From JASHVB01 sp049522565 (GTDB taxonomy: Bacteria > Pseudomonadota > Alphaproteobacteria > Acetobacterales > Acetobacteraceae), in the NCBI GenBank assembly GCA_049522565.1, contig JBEKNT010000153.1:1-14028 (forward strand): DNA of 14,028 bases. The letters are read 5' to 3'. Positions 5,908 to 12,286 of this stretch are shown one piece after another. Positions within the stretch are counted from its first letter, which is position 1. Each line of letters starts with the position of its first letter. The notes under the pieces were generated by a model, which worked only from the letters and a program-made list of their open reading frames with translations, was not told where the DNA came from and searched no databases. Position numbers and translations under genes: made by a program.

Positions 5908-7023
5908 TTATCTCCGCTCCTCCTGTCTTTCCTCATGGGCCGGAGCCGCACGCGGAGCAGCCGCGTGCTCTACCGCGGGATGTACGGCCGCCCGCTCTTC
6001 CGGGTGCGCAACGGCCGGATGGGCGGGAGCGCGCTCCGCGGGACGCTCGACCGCGTGTGCAACGGCCGGACGCGCCGCCGTGGGCTCGGCCGCATGCTCG
6101 GCAGGGCGAGCCATAGCGGCAGGCTCGGCGGCGTGTTCAACCGGGTGCTCAATAGCGGCGTGTTCACCGGGATGCGCACCGGCGGCAGGTTCGGCCGCAT
6201 GTTCGGCCTGGTGCTCGACAGTGGCGTGTTCAGCCGGGTGCTCATTGGCGGCGGGTTCGGCCGCATGCTCGGCGGTGCCGGCAGGCAGCGGGCGCGCCGC
6301 AGCCGCGGTTCCGAATTCCGCGGGACGTGACGTGGCGGCGAGCGCCGGATGTCCGTTGTTGTGGCTCGCCGCGAAAGCCGGGTCACTGGCGGCCGCCGTT
6401 ATATGCCTCGTCTGCTCCGCGGTCAGGGGTGTGTGCTTGTCATTGTCCGCCACGCGTTCCTCGGCGGTCGGTTCCGCCTTGAGCCCGTTCTCGCCGCCCA
6501 CGTAGCTGACATTCGTGTGGTTGTTGACGATCAGGGGCTTTTCGTAGGCATTCTGGACATTGACCGATCCGAAATTGTTGGCGGAGCGATTGTACGCGAA
6601 GTTGCCGCCGTCCCAGCGGCCGCCGTCGTAGCCGCTGCCGCCGTAGCCATAACCGTAATTGACGCCGCCGTAGAAGCCGACATGCGGTCCCCAATAGCCT
6701 TGATTGAAGGCATAAGCGCCATTGCTCCAACCCCAATAAGGCGGGGTCCACAGCACGCCAACGACCGGCGGCTGAACCCAGGTGCCCGGCACCCAGTAGT
6801 AGCCAACCTGCCCATAGGCCCAGTAGCCCGGGGTCCACATATAGCCGACCTCGGGGATCGGCGGTTGCGCGTAGACCGGCAGGAGTGGCGGCGCGGTCTG
6901 TGCCGAGATGCCGCACGCCACCTGCGCCACCGCCGGGACCGCGGTGACCGCGGCCAGCGGACCCGCAAAAATGGTTGCGGCAAGCAGCAGGCTGCGGAAA
7001 TTCATGCGGTGGGAGATGGTCAT
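5908..7023 (-). CDS. Exported WXXGXW-repeat protein with a His/Ala/Glu/Pro repeat tail
   Basis: This 371-residue exported protein has a signal peptide (about 1-33, cleavage probably in the VPAVAQ region). A Trp/Tyr/Gly-rich core (55-140) follows, with WTPGYWAYGQVGYYWVPGTW at 63-82 and a further WTPPYW at 92-97. This is the WXXGXW (YXWGXW) repeat type found in small periplasmic or surface proteins of proteobacteria. Residues 140-240 are polar. The last 120 residues are low complexity, with repeats such as AEHAAEPAA and many His. Family members are usually much shorter, so the tail is the odd part. I preferred the ATG at 7021-7023, which has a GAGG ribosome-binding site. An ATG 13 codons upstream lacks one and would misplace the signal peptide. 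Function is unknown; a surface or metal-binding role is only a guess. Confidence 0.8.
   Translation of the reverse strand: MTISHRMNFRSLLLAATIFAGPLAAVTAVPAVAQVACGISAQTAPPLLPVYAQPPIPEVGYMWTPGYWAYGQVGYYWVPGTWVQPPVVGVLWTPPYWGWSNGAYAFNQGYWGPHVGFYGGVNYGYGYGGSGYDGGRWDGGNFAYNRSANNFGSVNVQNAYEKPLIVNNHTNVSYVGGENGLKAEPTAEERVADNDKHTPLTAEQTRHITAAASDPAFAASHNNGHPALAATSRPAEFGTAAAARPLPAGTAEHAAEPAANEHPAEHATVEHQAEHAAEPAAGAHPGEHAAIEHPVEHAAEPAAMARPAEHAAEPTAARPAVAHAVERPAERAPAHPAVAHPEERAAVHPAVEHAAAPRAAPAHEERQEERR
6076..6273 (-). repeat. 66-bp (22-residue) degenerate tandem repeat in the C-terminal tail
   Basis: Inside the WXXGXW protein, residues 251-272, 273-294 and 295-316 are three copies of a 22-residue unit. 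Each begins (A/V)EHAAEPAA and then continues with an (A/G)EHA(T/A)-type half. The first two copies are close; the third diverges in its last third. Copy number may vary between strains. Confidence 0.65.
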
Positions 7024-7244
7024 GCTAGCCTCGCTGGGACGGGAAAGGTTGGAGAAATGCATCCGTCCGCGTCACCGGTGCTGCATCTCTTAGGCATGCG
7101 ATCAGTCGTCCGAACAATGGTTCCGCCGTCCCGTTAAGGGACGCTGCGGTTCGACTGGGGAATGTGCGGTCTCAATGCTGATTGGCGGGAGGCGCTGAAT
7201 GCGGGCCCGGAGCCAGTCCGGTCTATGACCATCTCATCCACGGT

Positions 7245-7261
7245 CCGCGTGGAACACGCGG
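7245..7261 (-). terminator. Weak hairpin after the DUF3309-like gene
   Basis: This is a perfect 7-bp stem CCGCGTG / CACGCGG around GAA, starting 9 bp beyond the stop of the minus-strand peptide gene. No T-tract follows, so it may be a terminator or only a chance GC-rich stem. Confidence 0.3.
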
Positions 7262-7270
7262 CCCACCGCT

Positions 7271-7441
7271 TCAATAATGGCCAAAATTCACCCCACCGAG
7301 CAGCCAGACGACAAGGAGAACGATCAGCACGACGCCGAGAATGCCGCCGGCACCGCGTCCGCCGTATCGGCTGTAGCCGTAGTAGCCACCTCCGCCGCCG
7401 AATATCAGCACCAACACGACGATGATGAGAACCAGTCCCAT
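7271..7441 (-). CDS. Small DUF3309-like membrane peptide
   Basis: This 56-residue hydrophobic peptide has two membrane-spanning stretches: residues 2-15 (MGLVLIIVVLVLIF) and 32-50 (GILGVVLIVLLVVWLLGG). They are joined by a glycine/tyrosine loop, GGGGGYYGYSRYGGRG. This layout, with a Ser/Tyr/Gly linker before GILGxVLIVLxxxxLLG, is that of DUF3309-type peptides common in alphaproteobacteria, whose function is not known. The ATG at 7439-7441 is preceded by AAGGAA at an acceptable distance. An upstream in-frame start would add 22 charged residues and has weaker support. The peptide lies among other small envelope proteins on the same strand but has its own upstream region of about 120 bp. Confidence 0.7.
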   Translation of the reverse strand: MGLVLIIVVLVLIFGGGGGYYGYSRYGGRGAGGILGVVLIVLLVVWLLGGVNFGHY

Positions 7442-7558
7442 GGTTTCTGCTTCCTTCTTCGACGTCGGGTGGTGGGTCTCTTGGCACGACCGTTTGGCAT
7501 CGTCCACCCGATATGGAACCAGCGGCGAGCGCCGGATGCGGAATGGGTGTCAGAGGGA

Positions 7559-7700
7559 TCAGTTCCTGTGCTCTCCGTAACCTGAGTGGAATTCGGCATG
7601 GCCGCCATCGCCATAGCCGCGGTCGCCGCCACCCGGCGTCAACGACGCAACCCATAAGGGCGAGTGACAGCAGCCGCGGCGTGACCAGGGCGGTTCCCAT
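7559..7700 (-). pseudogene. Probable frameshifted mini-lipoprotein gene
   Basis: A strong GGAG ribosome-binding site lies 7 bp before an ATG at 7698-7700. The frame starts like a lipoprotein signal, MGTALVTPRLLSLALMGC, where Cys18 could be a lipobox cysteine. It then turns into an Arg/Pro/Trp-rich sequence that looks like out-of-frame GC-rich DNA. One base over, the downstream frame reads TPGGGDRGYGDGGHAEFHSGYGEHRN and stops at 7559. That is a Gly/Tyr/His-rich tail typical of small exported proteins. Removing a single base near 7645-7655 would join them into a product of about 46 residues. This could be a real inactivating frameshift or a sequencing error. The two halves belonging together is my inference. 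Confidence 0.35.
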
Positions 7701-8469
7701 TTTGGATCTCCAGCAGACGCGTTGCCGAATGGCGCGCCATCGAATACGCGCGTCGCAAGAAGCAATGTGCCGCATGCGTCGGTGCAATGATTTTGGGAAG
7801 GATGGCGATTGACCCCGTCACCGGCCGGTCCAGACCCTGCCACACCGGACGATAAACCCGGCTGCAAGAGGTCATGGAATTCGGCAGGATAGCAGCCGTC
7901 CTATCGAGCGGGACTATCATCGCATCTGGCGATGATTATTGCCGATACAAGATGTGTCTGCCAATCATAGAAAGAGTCTCGCCATGATAATAACAATATC
8001 ACGAAATAGTGAATAAACCGGCGCTGGGCATGGTAAGGGACGATTCCTTCGAGGTAATATTGATGCTGGCCAGATCGAGCACAAATGACTGATGGTTTCG
8101 CATGCCGGCGGCCAAGGAGTCTTCGTGCACATCGGATGGGACAGGATTTATTTTAGGTCTCCGGGATATTTCGCTTGACCCGCGACCTGCAATCTGCGCG
8201 CATGCGGGCGCGGAAGGCAATTTTCAGAAGCGTTGCGCGACTCACGCATCCAGGCGGCCATCGCACCTGCGGTCAGGTGCTTGGGCACGTGACCCATTAC
8301 TTCAAAGAAGCATTTGGAGTGAAACCATGCAATCGGCTCTGTGGCCGCGCATGCCCGCGGCCAGGTCACGGCGCTGTGCGCCAACCGGCCGCTATCGTTC
8401 GCTCCGCCGATTGATCGACCACGATGCCGCGGCAAATGCCCCGGCAAACCGCTTCCCGAAAGGTACACA
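7701..8469. other. Long non-coding stretch with an AT-rich patch
   Basis: I find no supportable gene in this 769-bp stretch. Open frames here lack ribosome-binding sites and recognisable motifs. Positions 7921-8020 contain only about 40 G/C of 100 by hand count, far below the surroundings. The right part holds a perfect 7-bp hairpin, GCACCTG-CGGT-CAGGTGC, at 8263-8280, which might be a terminator or leader structure. The region separates the divergent mini-lipoprotein and Ser/Thr-rich protein genes, so promoters for both are expected here. Confidence 0.5.
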
Positions 8470-8778
8470 ATGACCAGATTTCTGCTGACCGGCGCCGCGG
8501 CGCTCGGCATGATGACCGGTGTTGCCCTGGCGCAGTCGACAACGTCGCAGACGACGACAACCACTGTTCCGACCCTTGTCGCACCGCCGCCGGGCACCCT
8601 GAGCACCGCGACCACCACGAAGTCGATTGGCGCCGACGGAACGCGGACCGACACCAGCGGGACGACCTACAGCAATAGCAACGGCGTGGCGTCTGACAGC
8701 GAATCGAAAACGACGACCTATCCGGCACCGGTCGCGGTCACGACAACTCGAGATACCAGCACCACAACCACCCGATAA
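8470..8778 (+). CDS. Small secreted Ser/Thr-rich protein of unknown function
   Basis: The 102-residue product has a clear Sec signal peptide, MTRFLLTGAAALGMMTGVALA, with expected cleavage after Ala21 before Gln22. The mature part is unusually rich in Thr and Ser, with runs such as TTSQTTTTT (24-32), STATTT and a final TSTTTTR. A central segment, SIGADGTRTDTSGTTYSNSNG (52-72), resembles the extracellular low-complexity proteins annotated as hypothetical in many Acetobacteraceae and rhizobia. The ATG at 8470 has AAAGG 6 bp upstream, and earlier in-frame starts would bury the signal peptide. There are no Cys residues and no known domain. It might be a cell-surface or periplasmic protein; I cannot assign a role. 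Confidence 0.75.
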   Translation: MTRFLLTGAAALGMMTGVALAQSTTSQTTTTTVPTLVAPPPGTLSTATTTKSIGADGTRTDTSGTTYSNSNGVASDSESKTTTYPAPVAVTTTRDTSTTTTR

Positions 8779-9159
8779 CAGCTCCGTCGGATCGGGTGCG
8801 GCCAGTTCGCATCCGAAACCCATCCAAGCCCCCCTGAACCGGGAATGACATCATGCCCAATGCAAGACCCGCCATCCACGCCCGCCCGCCACTACCACCT
8901 GCGTAGGTTCTTTCTTGCGTGAGAGCAGCATCGTCGTGGCTGCCGACCGGAGCCTGCCACCGGGCCCTTGACCCGGTGGCCGGCATGACGGGGGGACCGG
9001 GCCGGCGTGCCGTCAAGCGATGCGTCCATGGTGGGGCATCGCCTGACCGCACAGTCATCATCGTCATCCATCAAGCCGCACCGCGCCTGTGCGAAGCACG
9101 TCCGCACCTTCCGCCGCACCCGGTCCCCCGCTACCTTCCGCCGGTGAAGGGGGAACGTC
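8779..9159. other. Non-coding stretch upstream of the GMC oxidoreductase gene
   Basis: No gene is supported in these 381 bp. The stretch contains the intergenic hairpin at 8956-8980 with flanks resembling 1592-1647. No clear sigma-70 promoter for the downstream gene was found. Confidence 0.55.
8956..8980. repeat. Dispersed CCGGG-CCCTTGA-CCCGG hairpin
   Basis: This is a perfect 9-bp stem, GCCACCGGG / CCCGGTGGC, with loop CCCTTGA. It is preceded by CCGGAGCCT and followed by CGGCATGAC, both also found around the element at 1592-1647. It closely resembles the cores at 1533-1553 and 10836-10853, so it is likely one copy of an intergenic repeat family. Confidence 0.55.
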
Positions 9160-10761
9160 ATGCCTGAATACGACTACATCATCGTCGGCGCCGGCTCGGC
9201 CGGCTGCGTCCTGGCCAACCGGCTTACCGAGAGTCCGGCCACGAAAGTGCTGCTGCTGGAAGCTGGGCCGCCCGACGACTCCATGTGGATCAACATCCCC
9301 GCCGGATTCACCAAGCTGCTGAACGATCCACGCTACAACTGGACGTTTGCCACCGAGCCGGATCCCAACGTCGCCGGCCGTTCGATCCCGATTCCGCGCG
9401 GCAAGACGCTCGGCGGATCGAGCTCGATCAACGGCATGCTGTATGTGCGCGGCAATCCGCTCGACTACGACACCTGGGCACAGTTCGGCAATCGCGGCTG
9501 GTCGTATGATTCGGTGCTGCGCTATTTCAAGAAATCCGAGCATTACGAACCCGGCGGCGACGACAGCCGCGGCCGTGGCGGCCCGCTGAACGTCGCCGCC
9601 ATGCGCGAACGCGCCGAACTGACGGATGCCTTCATCGACGCTGCCGTGGCACAGGGGTTTTCTCGAAACCCGGACTACAACAACGGTGCGCAGGAGGGCT
9701 TCGGCTACTACCAGGTGACGCAGAAGGATGGCCGCCGCTGGTCGGCGGCGCGCGCCTTTCTCGACCCGGCGCGGCGCCGCCCCAACCTGCGCGTCGAAAC
9801 CGAAGCCCTCGCCGCGCGCGTGTTGCTCAATGGCAAGCGCGCCGTCGGTGTCGTCTGGACGCAGCGCGGCCAGGCGCGCGAGGCGCGCTGCGGCGGCGAG
9901 GTGATCCTCGCGGCCGGCGCTGTGAAGTCGCCGCATCTGCTGGAACTGTCCGGCATCGGCCAGCCGGAGGTGCTGCAATCCGCCAGCATTGCCGTGCAGC
10001 ACGAACTGCGCGGTGTCGGCGAGAACTACCGCGACCACTATGCGCCGCGGATGAACTGGCGGGTCAGGCTGCCGGTCACGCTGAATGAGCAGACGCGCGG
10101 CGTGGCGCTGATGAAGGAGGTGGTGAAGTACTATGCACAGCATCGTGGGGTGCTCACCTTCACCGCCGGCATCGTCTATGGCTTTGTGAAGACGCGGCCG
10201 GAGCTGGCGGTGCCGGACGTGCAGTACCATTTCGCCCATGCGAGCTACGGCAACGCGCAGACCCGCGTGCTGGAGAACGAGCCGGGCATGACGCTGACGG
10301 TGTATCAGTGCCGGCCGGAATCGAAGGGTTCGATCCATACGAAGTCGGCCGATCCTGCGGCGACGCCGGCGATCCGGCCGAACTTCCTGGCCGAGGAACT
10401 GGATCGCCAGACCATTGTCGCCGGCATGAAGATCGGCCGCGGCATCGTCAACAACGCGGTGCTCGATCGCTATCGCGCGTTTGAAATGAACCCCGGTGAG
10501 AAATACCAGACCGACGACGAGCTGCTGGAGTTCGCGCGACTGAACGGGCAGACCACGTATCACGTCACCGGTACGTGCAAGATGGGGCAGGATCCGATGG
10601 CCGTGGTGGACGACGAGCTGCGGGTGCACGGCGTTGCCGGGCTGCGCGTGGTCGATGCGTCGATCATGCCAACGCTGGTGTCGGGCAACACCAACGCGGC
10701 GGTGATCATGATTGCGGAAAAGGGCGCGGACATGATCAAGGCCGCGGCGCGGCCATCGTAG
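9160..10761 (+). CDS. GMC-family FAD-dependent alcohol/choline dehydrogenase-like oxidoreductase
   Basis: This 533-residue flavoenzyme of the glucose-methanol-choline family oxidises an alcohol using FAD. The N-terminal Rossmann motif GAGSAGCVLANRL spans 10-22, with the ribose-binding acid Glu34 in LLLEAGP. The first GMC signature GKTLGGSSSINGMLYVRG is at 81-98 and the second, GAVKSPHLLELSGIG, at 253-267. Catalytic His468 (TTYHVTGTCKMG) and Asn510 (VSGNTNAAVIM) are both present, so it should be active. Length matches the choline dehydrogenase-like branch. The ATG at 9160 follows GGGGG at a normal distance and leaves no signal peptide, so it is cytoplasmic. No betaine aldehyde dehydrogenase, transporter or cytochrome gene lies beside it, so the true substrate is open and I do not call it BetA. 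Confidence 0.92.
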   Translation: MPEYDYIIVGAGSAGCVLANRLTESPATKVLLLEAGPPDDSMWINIPAGFTKLLNDPRYNWTFATEPDPNVAGRSIPIPRGKTLGGSSSINGMLYVRGNPLDYDTWAQFGNRGWSYDSVLRYFKKSEHYEPGGDDSRGRGGPLNVAAMRERAELTDAFIDAAVAQGFSRNPDYNNGAQEGFGYYQVTQKDGRRWSAARAFLDPARRRPNLRVETEALAARVLLNGKRAVGVVWTQRGQAREARCGGEVILAAGAVKSPHLLELSGIGQPEVLQSASIAVQHELRGVGENYRDHYAPRMNWRVRLPVTLNEQTRGVALMKEVVKYYAQHRGVLTFTAGIVYGFVKTRPELAVPDVQYHFAHASYGNAQTRVLENEPGMTLTVYQCRPESKGSIHTKSADPAATPAIRPNFLAEELDRQTIVAGMKIGRGIVNNAVLDRYRAFEMNPGEKYQTDDELLEFARLNGQTTYHVTGTCKMGQDPMAVVDDELRVHGVAGLRVVDASIMPTLVSGNTNAAVIMIAEKGADMIKAAARPS

Positions 10762-11187
10762 AACGGTCGGCGTTACGCCAGCCGGCCGAACGATTGAAAC
10801 CCGGTAGGTTCGCGCCGGCTGCTGCCGTCGCCGTCGCCGGGCCTTGAACCGGCCATCTACCCGGCCCAGGTGCCGCGATAGATGACCGGGTCAGATCCTG
10901 TCGGCGTTAACGACGCACGGGGAAACAAGTGCTTCAAGCCGCCCCGAGGCAACACTCGTGTCATGGCCGGCCTGCGCCCCTGTCGCTCGATAATGCGAGC
11001 AGTCGCTGCGAAGACCGTTGCGACGGTGACAACGGCGCGCGCTTGATGCGGTTTTCTGCGTGTCTCAACAACGGAGCTTCGTGCCCGCGCCATCGTGGCA
11101 CTCCTTCGCCCCGATGCGAGTAGGAGAATCCAGGCAATGCTCGTATTCTGCCGGCCAACCGCGAACATGCCAATGGGGAAGCGCCGC
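10762..11187. other. Non-coding stretch between the GMC oxidoreductase and TMEM175-type channel genes
   Basis: No gene is supported here. The stretch carries another CCGGG-type hairpin at 10836-10853 and an 11-bp palindrome, TGACC-G-GGTCA, at 10883-10893. A TTGATG at 11043-11048 might be a -35 for the channel gene, but the -10 at the proper distance is poor. Confidence 0.5.
10836..10853. repeat. Partial copy of the dispersed CCGGG-CCTTGA hairpin
   Basis: GCCGG and CCGGC form a 5-bp stem around GCCTTGAA. The core GCCGGGCCTTGAACCGGC aligns with the hairpin at 8956-8980, differing mainly in arm length. It looks like a degenerate copy. Confidence 0.35.
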
Positions 11188-11835
11188 ATGGCGGAGGGGA
11201 TCGACAGCGCCGAGGCTGCTTCGGGCACCGAGCGGCTGGTCATGTTCAGCGACGGCGTGATCGCCATTGCGATCACCCTGCTGGTGCTGGATATCCGGCT
11301 GCCAGAGCTGCCGGCCTCGGCCGACAGCGCCGCGCTGGCCGCGGCGTTGCTCTCGATCGCACCGAAAATCGTTGCCTACGGGCTGAGCTTCCTGGTGGTC
11401 GGCGAGTTCTGGTACGTCCATCACATGCGGTTCACCTACATCCGCCGTTGCGATGCGCGGCTGATCTGGCTGAACATGCTGTTCCTGATGACGATCGGCT
11501 TCGTGCCGTTCGCCAGCTCGGTGCTGAGCGAGCACCCGAACGCCACCGCCTATGCGCTGTACGACGGCACGATGGCCTGTGCGGCGCTGCTGTCGGCCGC
11601 GCTGTGGGGCTATGCCATCGTTGGGGACCGGCTGGTTCCCTCCGGGCTCGATCCGCTCATTCGCCGCCGCAGCCTGGCGGGGCCGTTGCGGGTGGCCGCG
11701 GTATTCGTGCTGTCCGGCGTGCTCGCCCAGATCGACGTGCGCGACGCGCGTTGGGCGTGGTTCCTGCTGATCCCGGCGGCGGTGGAATGGCACGGCCGAC
11801 GCCGCGGACGCCATCATCCGGCGGCGCGCGCGTGA
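11188..11835 (+). CDS. TMEM175-family (DUF1211) potassium channel protein
   Basis: This 215-residue integral membrane protein has about six hydrophobic segments (roughly 19-36, 49-72, 92-111, 124-146, 166-182 and 187-200). The family hallmark FSDGVIAIAITLLVLDI at 20-36 is decisive. This FSD-containing first helix lines the pore in prokaryotic TMEM175 channels, which are tetramers of a single six-helix repeat. A second conserved stretch, WLNMLFLMTIGFVPFASS, is at 94-111. The start is uncertain. I chose the ATG at 11188 (GGGGAAG upstream, family-like distance to FSDG). ATGs at 11137 (AGGAG upstream), 11167 and 11173 are in frame and would add 17, 7 or 5 residues before it. The gene stands alone except for a small membrane-protein gene 100 bp downstream. 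Confidence 0.88.
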   Translation: MAEGIDSAEAASGTERLVMFSDGVIAIAITLLVLDIRLPELPASADSAALAAALLSIAPKIVAYGLSFLVVGEFWYVHHMRFTYIRRCDARLIWLNMLFLMTIGFVPFASSVLSEHPNATAYALYDGTMACAALLSAALWGYAIVGDRLVPSGLDPLIRRRSLAGPLRVAAVFVLSGVLAQIDVRDARWAWFLLIPAAVEWHGRRRGRHHPAARA

Positions 11836-11935
11836 CCGGCATCGAAGTGTCGGTCGCGGTTGTCGGGCCTGGGCGGGCCGATGGCGCGGTCAATCTTGGG
11901 CGGGCGCGACCCGGCCGCAACACGGGAGACGTGGC

Positions 11936-12175
11936 ATGGCCTTCGGCGTGATCCTCGCGACGCTCGCGGCGGGGTTGCTGGCGGTGCGGATGGTTCGCCA
12001 GCGCGAGTTCCATATCGACCGGCTGTGGATCATGCCGACCGCCGTGCTGATCGTTACGGCGTTCGGGTTGTACGGATCGGCGATGACGCTCACGGCCATG
12101 ATGGCGATTGCGGCCGGCACGCTGGCTGGGGTGGTTCTTGGCGTGTTGCGCGATGTGGAGAATGGGTCGGGTTGA
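11936..12175 (+). CDS. Small membrane protein of unknown function
   Basis: This 79-residue hydrophobic protein has two to three predicted membrane stretches (about 2-19, 32-50 and 52-71). They are joined by a basic-aromatic loop, RMVRQREFHIDRLWIMP, at 18-34. The loop-then-Trp/Pro arrangement faintly recalls the CcdC/DUF1453 type, but the match is too weak to name, and that family is usually about twice as long. The ATG at 11936 has a good GGGAG ribosome-binding site 8 bp upstream, which is the main evidence that it is real. The gene follows the channel gene by 100 bp on the same strand and could be co-transcribed. It converges with the low-GC membrane protein gene. Confidence 0.6.
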   Translation: MAFGVILATLAAGLLAVRMVRQREFHIDRLWIMPTAVLIVTAFGLYGSAMTLTAMMAIAAGTLAGVVLGVLRDVENGSG

Positions 12176-12190
12176 CGGTTTGGGCAGGGC

Positions 12191-12233
12191 GGAGACCGGA
12201 CCGTCAGCGCTGCCGGGTCGGAGGCCGGACTCC
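12191..12233. terminator. Candidate stem-loop terminator between convergent genes
   Basis: GGAGACCGG (12191-12199) and CCGGACTCC (12225-12233) pair over nine positions with one A-A mismatch, around a 25-nt GC-rich loop. The stem lies 15 bp after the small membrane protein stop and 54 bp after the stop of the convergent gene. It has no T-tract, so confidence is low. Confidence 0.3.
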
Positions 12234-12286
12234 AACCCATACCTGTCGTTTGAAGATGAATGTGCGGCCGCGATCTGGGAGCCGGG

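Noticed and set aside
5749..6330. Plus-strand Gly/Arg-rich repeat-like protein of 193 residues
   Set aside because: Its apparent repeats mirror the 66-bp repeats of the minus-strand WXXGXW protein, which has a signal peptide and family motifs.
7999..8220. Minus-strand open frame of 73 codons over the AT-rich patch
   Set aside because: It has no ribosome-binding site, no protein-like pattern and no motif. I could not support it as a gene.
9064..10629. Minus-strand open frame of 521 codons
   Set aside because: It is fully antisense to the GMC oxidoreductase, which has all family signatures. The composition is His/Arg-rich shadow coding without a recognisable domain.
11065..11817. Minus-strand open frame of 250 codons
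   Set aside because: It is antisense to the TMEM175-type channel; Gln/Arg/His-rich and without domain evidence.
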